21,773 nucleotides of DNA from Parabacteroides sp. (GTDB lineage: Bacteria; Bacteroidota; Bacteroidia; Bacteroidales; Tannerellaceae), in the NCBI GenBank assembly GCA_019417325.1, contig DXVO01000011.1, forward strand, positions 1-21,773. Direction: 5' to 3'. Below are positions 8,143-15,336 of this stretch, piece after piece (positions within the stretch are counted from its first letter, which is position 1; each line of letters begins with the position of its first letter). Below the pieces are notes generated by a model. The model ran no database searches. It had not been told where the DNA came from and saw only the letters and a list, made by a program, of their open reading frames with translations. The translations under genes were made by a program, and so were the position numbers.

Positions 8143-8168
8143 TAATTATGTCGAATTCGCCATAATTA
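8143..8168. promoter_or_regulatory. 26-bp near-perfect palindrome in the leader of the DUF1016 gene
   Basis: Outer arms TAATTATG (8143-8150) and CATAATTA (8161-8168) enclose the inner palindrome CGAATTCG (8152-8159); only the pair at 8151/8160 does not match. It lies between the predicted transcript start and the start codon. It could be an operator for a dimeric repressor or a leader hairpin; no T-run follows, so a terminator is unlikely. Confidence 0.5.
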
Positions 8169-8198
8169 GATAACAACTATACATCTAAAATTCTACAT

Positions 8199-8666
8199 AT
8201 GGCTAATAATATCGTATTAGAGAAAGAGTATATTCAATGGCTTACCGATTTAAAACGAAAGGTCGGACAAATGCAATTGAAGGCAGCAATTAGTGTAAAT
8301 GAAGAAATGATTCGTTTATACTGGTTTATAGGAGAAGATATAATTAAGCGGAAAGCAAACGTTGTTTGGGGTAGTGGATTATACAAACGCATGAGCCATG
8401 ATTTATCTACCTCTTTCCCTAATATGAGGGGCTTTTCTGTAAGAAATCTTCAATATATGGTACAAATGTATTCTACTTTTTCCCAGATAGATACATTTAC
8501 GCCACAGCTTGTGGCTAAATTGCAGCTCGCCCCCCAAATGTCAATTACGCCACAAACTGTGGCACAAATTATAAAAGACTCTGTTTGTCGTATCCCTTGG
8601 GGACATATCCGCTACATATTAGATAAAAAATGGAATTTAGAAAAATCATTCTTTTATATACAATAG
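8199..8666 (+). CDS. DUF1016 N-terminal domain fragment
   Basis: The 155-residue product before the premature TAG contains the helical DUF1016_N domain: an N-terminal helix with YIQWLTDLKRKV, the family signature around YWFIGEDIIKR and WGSGLYKRMSHDL, GFSVRNLQYM, and IPWGHIRYILDKK. It ends at FFYIQ, just short of the segment that leads to the nuclease domain. This domain alone has no nuclease motif, so if made it would be inactive as an endonuclease, though it might still bind DNA or partners. Confidence 0.6.
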   Translation: MANNIVLEKEYIQWLTDLKRKVGQMQLKAAISVNEEMIRLYWFIGEDIIKRKANVVWGSGLYKRMSHDLSTSFPNMRGFSVRNLQYMVQMYSTFSQIDTFTPQLVAKLQLAPQMSITPQTVAQIIKDSVCRIPWGHIRYILDKKWNLEKSFFYIQ

Positions 8667-8705
8667 ATTTTAGAGAATGGTTGGAGCAGAGCCGTTTTAC
8701 TCAAT

Positions 8706-9293
8706 ATGATAGATACCAAACTATACGAATCCCAAGGTAAATCAATTAATAATTTTCAGCAGACATTACCAGATGTCCATAGTGACTACGCCAAAGAGAT
8801 ATTGAAAGATCCATATAATTTTGACTTCTTAGCTCTACATGAAGACTATAAAGAACGGGAATTGCAAACCGCCTTGGAAGAAAATATTTCCCGTTTTTTA
8901 CTTGAGCTCGGTAATGGTTTTGCTTTTGTCGGCAGACAAGTCCGGCTGGAAGTGAACGGGGACGAATACTTCTGCGACCTATTATTCTATCATATAAAAC
9001 TGCGCAGATATATTGTTATAGAATTGAAAGTTGTAAAGTTCGAGTCAGAATTTGTCAGCAAACTTAACTTTTATTGTTCAGCAGTCAATCATTTAATAAA
9101 AGAAGAGGAAGATAATGAAACTATTGGCCTACTTATTTGTAAAGAAAAAAATGATCTAGTAGCTCAATGGACTGTAGAAAAAAGCCATGAACCAATAAGT
9201 ATATCTAAATATGAATTAAAGAATCTGATTCCTATAGATAAAAATATACTCCCATCAGAAGATGATATTCGGGAAAAATTGGAAGGACTATAA
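8706..9293 (+). CDS. DUF1016 C-terminal PDDEXK nuclease domain fragment
   Basis: The 195-residue frame after the stop begins at an ATG that is an internal Met of the intact family protein. It contains the complete nuclease core: Asp91 in CDLLFYH and Glu106-Leu-Lys108 in VIELKVVKF, the D...ExK signature of PDDEXK enzymes, followed by KLNFYCSAVNHL. No Shine-Dalgarno-like sequence is obvious before the ATG, so independent translation is uncertain. The active-site residues are intact, which argues that the interruption is recent. Confidence 0.6.
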   Translation: MIDTKLYESQGKSINNFQQTLPDVHSDYAKEILKDPYNFDFLALHEDYKERELQTALEENISRFLLELGNGFAFVGRQVRLEVNGDEYFCDLLFYHIKLRRYIVIELKVVKFESEFVSKLNFYCSAVNHLIKEEEDNETIGLLICKEKNDLVAQWTVEKSHEPISISKYELKNLIPIDKNILPSEDDIREKLEGL

Positions 9294-9374
9294 GTAGGCA
9301 ATACTATTTTCATATGTGAAGTGGCAGTTTTCTTTTGTTAAGATATCAAAGTGATAAAGATACAATAAACACCC

Positions 9375-9411
9375 AAAGAGCGAACTTATCTTGAAGATAA
9401 GTTCGCTCTTT
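9375..9411. terminator. Bidirectional terminator with perfect 18-bp stem
   Basis: AAAGAGCGAACTTATCTT (9375-9392) pairs perfectly with the reverse complement at 9394-9411 around a single central base. It lies between two convergent genes, the DUF1016 gene and the lipoprotein gene, and starts with AAA and ends with TTT, so it can terminate from both sides. Confidence 0.85.
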
Positions 9412-9456
9412 CATATTCAACTATCTGGAAATGCTAAGACTATTGGGCTCGGTCCA

Positions 9457-9852
9457 CTATTGTCTGTAAAACGTCAAACTACCATCTTCAAAATCCAATA
9501 CTAATTTCTTATCCGTTAAAGTAAGAACTTCCACAGTCTCCGAATTCTCATCTTCATACTCCGTATCAACCTCATCATACGTGATTAACAACATAGAAGA
9601 CTTTTCATTAAAACTATATGAAAAATATTCCTTCGGGCTTATCTCCCCTTTATAAGAATCCCAGGTATATCCGGTTCCGTTTGCTTTAAACACCACCCAA
9701 TATTCTTCTGAATTTGTTTCAGAGAGCCATGCCCATGTTCCTACTAAAGCAGAACCATCATTATCTTCGTTATCCTTATCTTTATTGCAAGAAGATAAAC
9801 TGATACAAATCATAGCCAATAATAAAGCTGTAAATAATTTAACTGTTTTCAT
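9457..9852 (-). CDS. Small lipoprotein, lipocalin-like
   Basis: 131 residues. The signal peptide has Lys2 and Lys5, a hydrophobic core (6-19) and lipobox LSSC, with the lipidated Cys at position 22. The residues after it (NKDKDNEDND) are strongly charged and acidic, like the surface-export signals of Bacteroidetes lipoproteins, so display on the outer surface is plausible. The mature part starts with LVGTWAWLSE and has alternating short strands ending in LTFYRQ, typical of small lipocalin-like or calycin-type Bacteroidales lipoproteins of unknown function. It shares this layout with the N-terminal part of the protein at 19860-20807. Upstream lies a 23-bp tandem repeat. No ligand can be named. 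Confidence 0.75.
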   Translation of the reverse strand: MKTVKLFTALLLAMICISLSSCNKDKDNEDNDGSALVGTWAWLSETNSEEYWVVFKANGTGYTWDSYKGEISPKEYFSYSFNEKSSMLLITYDEVDTEYEDENSETVEVLTLTDKKLVLDFEDGSLTFYRQ

Positions 9853-9856
9853 AATA

Positions 9857-10420
9857 CTAAAAGTTTATAGATGAATTTATATATGCCACCCGTATGCGAG
9901 CGTATACGACTGTCGTATGTGGACATATACGATACCCATATGCGCACATATACGGGCATCGTATAAAAAAGATTATTTGAGTAACCATTTCAGTAGCTTC
10001 CGAAATTGCAAAGAATGTTTCTTTCATGACATCTACAACAACCGGTTTGTTTTTCAATCCCCGCATCCACATCATACGTGAAAGGCTATGATTGGTAACA
10101 TTATTGCCGGCTGAGACAAGCCACACTTTTGATTTAATAAAGGGATTATAAAGATTAGGGAAGTTTCTTAAAAGACCCGATTTTATGGTAGAAACAGAGT
10201 AGATCTTATCCTTTATTTGAACCTTTAAGTCACTATAGATATTCTCTAACCGGCTTAGTGAAAGTTTATTGTAACCTGCTACTGTAAAACGGTACATGTT
10301 TCTGAATGCATAGCAGGATAAACTACTAATATTTAGCAGAAAACCATCCTTCCATCCGGTTACTTTATTCACAACCAGTTTATTTACAATACATCTTATT
10401 TGGGATACTGTTGTTACCAT
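9857..10420 (-). CDS. Orphan ORF, hypothetical protein
   Basis: 187 codons with no family I recognise. The sequence is Lys/Arg-rich and mixed in composition through about residue 150, which looks compatible with a real protein. The last 35 or so residues are read out of the 23-bp tandem repeat (9891-9966), in a frame that cannot repeat because 23 is not a multiple of three. That suggests the true gene, if there is one, has lost its original end and runs into non-coding DNA. The ATG lies inside the hairpin 10414-10448, with no clear promoter. It may be a degraded gene or chance ORF. Confidence 0.3.
   Translation of the reverse strand: MVTTVSQIRCIVNKLVVNKVTGWKDGFLLNISSLSCYAFRNMYRFTVAGYNKLSLSRLENIYSDLKVQIKDKIYSVSTIKSGLLRNFPNLYNPFIKSKVWLVSAGNNVTNHSLSRMMWMRGLKNKPVVVDVMKETFFAISEATEMVTQIIFFIRCPYMCAYGYRICPHTTVVYARIRVAYINSSINF
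9891..9966. repeat. Degenerate 23-bp tandem repeat, three units plus a partial one
   Basis: Units start at 9891, 9914 and 9937, with a truncated one at 9960. Each begins C(G/A)TATG and carries TATACG or CATATACG near base 12 to 18, so every unit is itself a partial inverted repeat (for example CGTAT ... ATACG at 9914-9931). The array lies 39 bases upstream of the lipoprotein start, where operator sites or a leader RNA would be expected. Units differ at several positions, so it is old or under selection on the palindromes only. Confidence 0.65.
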
Positions 10421-10448
10421 AGTTATAGTTCAAAAGAAACTATGGTAA
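10414..10448. repeat. 11-bp perfect inverted repeat at the left end of the intergenic patch
   Basis: TTACCATAGTT (10414-10424) pairs with AACTATGGTAA (10438-10448) across a 13-base loop. The loop and right arm contain the left copy of the 17-bp repeat that returns inverted at 10760-10776. Confidence 0.6.
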
Positions 10449-10776
10449 GAAAAGAATATCATACATACTTGAAAGGTTGATTAAATCAATCTTTCAGTAA
10501 AATCAACAATTAAAATCCATAGGAACAAGGGTTTTACCCCAAAAGCATTGTAGTATTAGCAAATACACCCTATTTAAATCATAGAACAATCTCCCGCTGA
10601 TCTTTTTAAAATAATCTTAGTTCATTAATACCCTCTTTCACCCATTCATTTAAAGCAAAAGGCTTGGAGAATAATCATTAATTCCCCAAGCCCATATAAA
10701 TTAAGACATATACTATTGTTTTATGTCCTTTAATCTCTATATTTGTTTCATTATTAACTTAGTTTCTTTTGAACTA
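10426..10776. repeat. Pair of 17-bp inverted repeats bounding a 351-bp segment
   Basis: TAGTTCAAAAGAAACTA (10426-10442) is repeated exactly in inverted orientation at 10760-10776. Both copies sit inside local hairpins (10414-10448 and 10757-10779). The enclosed DNA has no gene but contains two more hairpins (10470-10496 and 10661-10692). This could be a miniature mobile element, an invertible segment or two binding sites for one regulator. I do not see an obvious target-site duplication. The whole gene-free gap is 10421-10790. Confidence 0.5.
10657..10692 (-). terminator. Terminator after the radA/oxidoreductase cluster
   Basis: GGCTTGGAGAAT (10661-10672) pairs with ATTCCCCAAGCC (10681-10692), one mismatch, 8-base loop. 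Read leftward the stem is followed by TTTTGCTTT. It lies about 100 bases past the stop of the FAD-dependent oxidoreductase gene. Confidence 0.65.
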
Positions 10777-10790
10777 AGTCCTTCCCATTT

Positions 10791-12389
10791 TCACCCAATC
10801 ATAACAGCCACACTCTCAGCACAACGCTCGCCATCAATAGCGGCAGACACTATGCCGCCTGCATAACCGGCTCCTTCGCCACATGGAAAAAGTCCTTTAA
10901 TCGTAATATGCTGCAAGCTCTCCTTATCACGTAGGATACGAACTGGCGAAGAGGTACGGGTTTCAACTCCAATCATTAGCGCCTCATTCGTCAGGAAACC
11001 CTTGGATACTTTACCGAAATAGCGGAAACCTTCACGCAAACGACCCGTAACAAACCCGGGCATCCAAAAATGCAAAGGGGAAGCCAATAAGCCCGGAGTA
11101 TAGGATGACTCGGGCAAATCAAAAGAGTTCTTTTTATTGATAAAATCAGCCATCCGCTGTGCCGGGGCTGTTTGACGCATATTTCCATTCAGCCAACACA
11201 ACTCTTCCAATCGTTCCTGAAAAGCCATTAATGCCAATGGGGAATCTGCCTTTACAGGTTCGCCTGTCTCTGTTTTCAATACTTCATGTTCCAACAGAGA
11301 AGGAAAATCCTCCGGACGTATCTCCACTACCATACCCGAATTCGCCCAACGGGAACCACGGTTGGAAGGAGACATACCGTTCACCACCACCTGTTTCGGT
11401 CCACTTGCCGCAGGAACAACAAAACCACCGGGGCACATGCAGAAAGAATACACCCCGCGTCCGGCAGCCTGCGTTACAAAGCTATATTCGGCAGCAGGAA
11501 GATATTTACCCCGTCCTTCGCGACGATGATATTGTATCTGGTCGATAAGTTCCTGGGGATGTTCCAGACGGACACCTACTGCTATCCCTTTCGCTTCGAC
11601 CGGAATTTGTTGCTGATACAGGTAACGGTATACATCGCGTGCCGAATGCCCGGTAGCAAGGATAACCGGACCATAAAACGTCTTTCCGGTATTCGTTTCA
11701 ATACCGATTACTTCTTCATTCTTTATAACCAGAGCATCCATGCGGGTTTCGAAATGCACTTCTCCCCCACAACGAATAATCTGTTCGCGGATATTCTCGA
11801 TTACACGGGGTAACTTATCCGTACCGATATGCGGATGGGCATCTATCAGAATGGATGTACTGGCACCGTGCTGGCAGAATATATTTAATATTTTATCTAC
11901 AGAACCCCGTTTCTTACTACGGGTATATAACTTTCCATCGGAATAAGCTCCGGCTCCCCCTTCCCCGAAACTGTAATTCGACTCACTGTCCACTTTATGT
12001 TCGCGACTAATCAGGGCGATGTCTTTCTTTCGTTCGCGCACATTCTTACCCCGTTCGATAACAACAGGACGAAGCCCCAGCTCTATCAGACGCAAAGCGG
12101 CAAAAAGCCCACCGGGTCCGGCACCAACTACAACGACCGATTTCCCTCCTGACACATCCTTGTATTCCACGGATGTATATTCAGCCTCTTCCGGCATCTC
12201 ATCAATAAAAACACGCAGTTTCACATTTACATAAATAGTCCGCTGGCGGGCATCTATCGAACGTTTCAACAGGCGGACAGCATGGATATGTTGAAGAGGC
12301 GTACCGGTTTCACGGGCGGCAACCTGTTTCAAAGACTGTTCATTTGCTGCTTCTTCCGGAAGAACACGGAGTTGTAATTCTTGTATCAT
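10791..12389 (-). CDS. FAD-dependent oxidoreductase (COG2509 type)
   Basis: A 532-residue flavoprotein of the uncharacterised FAD-dependent dehydrogenase family COG2509. A small N-terminal alpha/beta domain (1-80) precedes the dinucleotide-binding fold: GAGPGG (89-94) with the ribose-binding Glu112 in VVIERG. FGEGGAGAYSDGKL (141-154) is the family's flavin-region signature, and CGEGAGYAGGI (503-513) near the C-terminus is the second FAD contact. It lacks membrane segments and is likely cytoplasmic. The substrate is unknown. It is the last gene of the leftward cluster, 26 bases after radA, with no recognisable Shine-Dalgarno, and is followed by a terminator at 10657-10692. The family is common next to housekeeping genes in Bacteroidales. 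Confidence 0.9.
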   Translation of the reverse strand: MIQELQLRVLPEEAANEQSLKQVAARETGTPLQHIHAVRLLKRSIDARQRTIYVNVKLRVFIDEMPEEAEYTSVEYKDVSGGKSVVVVGAGPGGLFAALRLIELGLRPVVIERGKNVRERKKDIALISREHKVDSESNYSFGEGGAGAYSDGKLYTRSKKRGSVDKILNIFCQHGASTSILIDAHPHIGTDKLPRVIENIREQIIRCGGEVHFETRMDALVIKNEEVIGIETNTGKTFYGPVILATGHSARDVYRYLYQQQIPVEAKGIAVGVRLEHPQELIDQIQYHRREGRGKYLPAAEYSFVTQAAGRGVYSFCMCPGGFVVPAASGPKQVVVNGMSPSNRGSRWANSGMVVEIRPEDFPSLLEHEVLKTETGEPVKADSPLALMAFQERLEELCWLNGNMRQTAPAQRMADFINKKNSFDLPESSYTPGLLASPLHFWMPGFVTGRLREGFRYFGKVSKGFLTNEALMIGVETRTSSPVRILRDKESLQHITIKGLFPCGEGAGYAGGIVSAAIDGERCAESVAVMIG

Positions 12390-12415
12390 GGAGAATAGTA
12401 ATTTGGAGAATGATT

Positions 12416-13792
12416 TTAACCGAACAAATGGCGGAAGGCTTCTTCCACTTTCTTTACCTGTACGATTTGTATTTTACATTTAGCCGGGTCGAACCCTTTC
12501 AGATTGTTATGAGGGATAATAATACGGGAGAATCCCAGTTTCTCTGCTTCAAGAATGCGCTGTTCGATACGGTTTACAGGACGGATTTCGCCGGAAAGCC
12601 CTACTTCGCCGCACATACTGATACCCGGCTCGATACTTATATCCAGACTGGATGAAAGCACCGCACTGATTACAGCAAGGTCGATAGCTGGGTCGTTTAC
12701 TTTTAACCCTCCGGCTATATTCAGAAAGACGTCCTTTTGGATGAGTTTGAAGCCTGCACGCTTTTCAAGGACGGCCAATAACATATTCATCCTCCTCAGG
12801 TCGAAACCCGTAGCGCTACGCTGCGGAGTTCCGTAAACAGCCGAGCTGACCAACGCCTGCGTCTCGATAAGAAACGGGCGGATACCTTCGATTGCTGCGG
12901 CAATTGCCACACCACTCAGCCCTTCATGGTTTTGAGTCAGCAAAAGTTCCGAAGGATTGCTCACTTCCCGAAGACCGTCCTGGCGCATCTCGTAAATACC
13001 TAATTCTGCTGTACTCCCGAAACGGTTCTTGATACTGCGGAGGATACGGTACATATAATGTTGGTCGCCCTCAAACTGTAGAACGGTATCAACAATATGT
13101 TCGAGCACTTTCGGCCCCGCAATACTGCCCTCTTTATTGATATGTCCGATTAGGAGAACCGGAGTTCCCGTTTCCTTCGCATACTTCAGGATAGCGGCAC
13201 TACACTCCCTTACCTGCGATACACTTCCGGGAGATGATTCCACGATTTCTGTAAAGATAGTCTGGATAGAATCGATAATAAGCAAATCCGGCTGTACGTT
13301 CTGAGCCTGTACGAATATCTGTTCCAGATTGGTTTCGCACAAGATAAAACAGTTCGGATTCTGATGTGTCAAACGGTCGGCACGCAGTTTAAGCTGGCGG
13401 CTGCTTTCTTCACCTGAGACATAGAGCGTTTTCAGGTTATTCAGTCCCAGAACAGTTTGCAATACCAACGTGGATTTACCGATACCCGGCTCCCCACCTA
13501 TCAGAACCAACGAACCTTTCACCAGTCCGCCTCCCAATACACGGTTCAGTTCGTTATCCTGCAAATCGATACGTGCTTCTTCTTCCGAAGTAATATCACG
13601 CAGCAGGACAGGGCGTACTTTAGTGTTCCTGTCCGCCAAGCCGGAAACAACAGGGCGTTTGGAAGCGGATTCTTTAGCTACCACTTCTTCCACATAGGTG
13701 TTCCACTCGCCGCAACTCGGACATTTTCCAATCCATTTGGGAGAGTCCGCTCCGCAGTTGGAGCAGACATAAACTGTTTTCGTTTTCGCCAT
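12416..13792 (-). CDS. radA: DNA repair protein RadA
   Basis: A RecA-like ATPase that drives branch migration of recombination intermediates. 458 residues, the usual size. Domains in order: zinc finger with Cys10, Cys13, Cys24 and Cys27; Walker A GGEPGIGKST (99-108); Walker B LLIID (170-174); the RadA signature KNRFG (255-259); and a C-terminal Lon-protease-like domain (about 290-458) that lacks proteolytic activity in the family. The preceding gene ends 21 bases upstream, so radA is inside the cluster that starts with the radical SAM gene. Together with recJ and recQ nearby it makes the window rich in recombination genes, although on different transcripts. Confidence 0.97.
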   Translation of the reverse strand: MAKTKTVYVCSNCGADSPKWIGKCPSCGEWNTYVEEVVAKESASKRPVVSGLADRNTKVRPVLLRDITSEEEARIDLQDNELNRVLGGGLVKGSLVLIGGEPGIGKSTLVLQTVLGLNNLKTLYVSGEESSRQLKLRADRLTHQNPNCFILCETNLEQIFVQAQNVQPDLLIIDSIQTIFTEIVESSPGSVSQVRECSAAILKYAKETGTPVLLIGHINKEGSIAGPKVLEHIVDTVLQFEGDQHYMYRILRSIKNRFGSTAELGIYEMRQDGLREVSNPSELLLTQNHEGLSGVAIAAAIEGIRPFLIETQALVSSAVYGTPQRSATGFDLRRMNMLLAVLEKRAGFKLIQKDVFLNIAGGLKVNDPAIDLAVISAVLSSSLDISIEPGISMCGEVGLSGEIRPVNRIEQRILEAEKLGFSRIIIPHNNLKGFDPAKCKIQIVQVKKVEEAFRHLFG

Positions 13793-13813
13793 ATTATCTT
13801 ATTTCCATACGCT

Positions 13814-14767
13814 TTACCCGAACAAATCGAGGGTAAGCTGTTTCTTTTCCGCTTCCAGTTTACGCAAATGGCGCTTTCCTTGCGGAGTAATGATTTCCAT
13901 TTTATCGAAACGGGTACGGATAACGGTCTTCACCGTATAACTTACGTTGACTGTTTCACCCAATTCGCTTAGTTTACGCTCTATCTCCAATACACAGTCG
14001 ATGCACATACCACTTGTAAAGGATACCTTTTCATCGAACATCTGTTTCTTGAAATCCTCATCATTCATATAGAAATCGATAGTCTCCCCACCTTTATTAT
14101 AGATGCCTTTCCAACGGTAGCGGCTGTCTTTCAATACAGGAGAGATGATTTCAATCGTTGCTTTATTATCTTTTACTGGCGGTAAATCATCTGAACGGAG
14201 GATATAATAATCAAACTGCTCCCGCTTTACCTCCAGAGAACCGGAACGGCTACGGTTATTTTCATTCAGCTCGCGACAGGTTATCTTCGTCACTTTCGGA
14301 TAGCCGCGCAATGCTTCATAGAAGTTTGATTTATATTTACAGAACTTGGGCATAGAGCTAAGCAGTTCTATCAGCTCACGGGGAATAAGCGCATCCGGAG
14401 ATTTCAGTTTGAGGTTACGACGCAGCAATGCTATTTCTTTCTGCATCTTTTCCTCATCCGCAGCTGTACGGTCTGCCACAGGCTGTCCACCCAATAACAA
14501 AGACTGGCGGGTAAATACCTGCATAAACAAATTCAATACAATAGAAATGGAACGGGTACTTTCGCCTGCCACCGCCCATATTTCCTTAAAACCTTCTTGT
14601 CCGTATGGTTCACTGTGAACGGTCATCTTCACATCCAGCATATCTGCCAGGGTACGTATCATGGCAAGCACTTCTTTCTCGCAACGATGCTTTACCATTG
14701 CATCCATATAGTTGGATTTATCGTTAAAATAATAACGAAGTTCCAGCTTATTATTAAACTTTATCAT
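13814..14767 (-). CDS. Conserved-looking protein of unknown function
   Basis: 317 residues, soluble, no signal peptide or membrane segment. I do not recognise the family. The start overlaps the DUF2148 gene's stop by four bases (ATGA, 14764-14767), so the two are translationally coupled, and radA follows after 21 bases. Noticeable segments: a charged helical stretch (about 105-135), and a mid-region with strands around EVKREQFDYYILRSDDLPP. A CIDCVLEIERKL segment near residue 255 has two Cys separated by two residues, and the Lys-rich C-terminus is EKKQLTLDLFG. The GLFG-like LDLFG ending resembles short clamp- or partner-binding tails, but that is speculation. The good coding composition and tight packing make it a real gene. 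Confidence 0.8.
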   Translation of the reverse strand: MIKFNNKLELRYYFNDKSNYMDAMVKHRCEKEVLAMIRTLADMLDVKMTVHSEPYGQEGFKEIWAVAGESTRSISIVLNLFMQVFTRQSLLLGGQPVADRTAADEEKMQKEIALLRRNLKLKSPDALIPRELIELLSSMPKFCKYKSNFYEALRGYPKVTKITCRELNENNRSRSGSLEVKREQFDYYILRSDDLPPVKDNKATIEIISPVLKDSRYRWKGIYNKGGETIDFYMNDEDFKKQMFDEKVSFTSGMCIDCVLEIERKLSELGETVNVSYTVKTVIRTRFDKMEIITPQGKRHLRKLEAEKKQLTLDLFG

Positions 14768-15303
14768 GATTTCTGTTCTTTCGGTTTACGGTCAAAGAAA
14801 GGATTTTTAGATGAGGCACTCACCGGAATCGCCATGACTGATTTGCATTCTCCCAACCAACCCAAATTCTGGGCTGCAAGTCCGGCACTAAACATAACCC
14901 GGGTATCCAACCGCAAATCGGAAGCCGTAGCGCAGGCAGAACCGATAGCTATGCCCAAATCGACGGAATTAATGGTGCAGGGAACTTCCTGCGGCTTCTC
15001 CACGCAAGTGGCAAAACCGCAATGGGCACAATTCAATCCTTGTGCCTGCTGACGTGTACCGATAATCAGGATGGCTTCCGCCTGCAAAATATTATCGGCA
15101 TCGCGTAAAAAGAATTTCAATCCTGTTTCACCTGCCATTTCAACCAGCTTTTCGGAGAGCAGGCGGATATCGTTATCCGTAACCATCGCCATCTCTATAA
15201 TGTCGATGCCTTTTCCTTTCGGAGCAGTACGTGCTGCTGTCATCATTTGACGAACAGCCTGTAACACATGCTCATGTCGTATTTCTCGTTCGTTTTGTAT
15301 CAT
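14764..15303 (-). CDS. Ferredoxin-domain DUF2148 protein
   Basis: 179 residues with the DUF2148 layout. The N-terminus (AARTAPKGKG, 23-32) resembles the nitroreductase-like FMN region. A Cys cluster follows: Cys92, Cys95 and Cys100 in NCAHCGFATC, then Cys109 before NSVDLGIAIGSA. Cys124 and Cys153 lie further on. The spacing suggests an iron-sulfur cluster. The biochemical reaction is unknown; members occur mainly in anaerobes. It has its own exact -7 box 20 bases before the start (15324-15331), and its stop overlaps the next start, so it can be expressed independently of the radical SAM gene and together with the unknown protein downstream. Confidence 0.88.
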   Translation of the reverse strand: MIQNEREIRHEHVLQAVRQMMTAARTAPKGKGIDIIEMAMVTDNDIRLLSEKLVEMAGETGLKFFLRDADNILQAEAILIIGTRQQAQGLNCAHCGFATCVEKPQEVPCTINSVDLGIAIGSACATASDLRLDTRVMFSAGLAAQNLGWLGECKSVMAIPVSASSKNPFFDRKPKEQKS

Positions 15304-15323
15304 CTCATCTTGGTTTAGCGAAA

Positions 15324-15331
15324 CAAAGATA
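15324..15331 (-). promoter_or_regulatory. Internal -7 promoter box before the DUF2148 gene
   Basis: Leftward TATCTTTG matches TAnnTTTG exactly and lies 20 bases before the start codon at 15303. TTGA at 15353-15356 is at about the right spacing for the -33 element. It partly lies in the short gap after the radical SAM gene, giving a second transcript for the downstream genes. Confidence 0.6.
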
Positions 15332-15336
15332 CACTT

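Larger units (their letters stand above)
8199..9293 (+). pseudogene. YhcG/DUF1016-family PDDEXK nuclease gene interrupted by an in-frame TAG
   Basis: The two reading frames 8199-8666 and 8706-9293 lie in the same frame and are the two halves of one DUF1016 protein. Reading through the TAG at 8664-8666 gives FFYIQ-stop-ILENGWSRAVLLNMIDTKLYE, matching the family's usual join (a YIQ-TIENGWSRAVL-type segment). No bases are lost or gained; one substitution from CAG, AAG or GAG would explain the stop. Restored length is 364 residues, normal for the family. DUF1016 proteins often travel with restriction-modification and other accessory loci. The gene is visibly more AT-rich than recQ upstream, suggesting acquisition by transfer. 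It may be a recent pseudogene, a split gene with two products, or a sequencing error. Confidence 0.8.

Noticed and set aside
8664..8666. Suppressor tRNA that would read the TAG
   Set aside because: The only complete tRNA in the window has anticodon GGA and cannot read amber codons.
9891..9966. Possible CRISPR array
   Set aside because: Units are directly adjacent with a 23-base period, there are no spacers and no cas genes.
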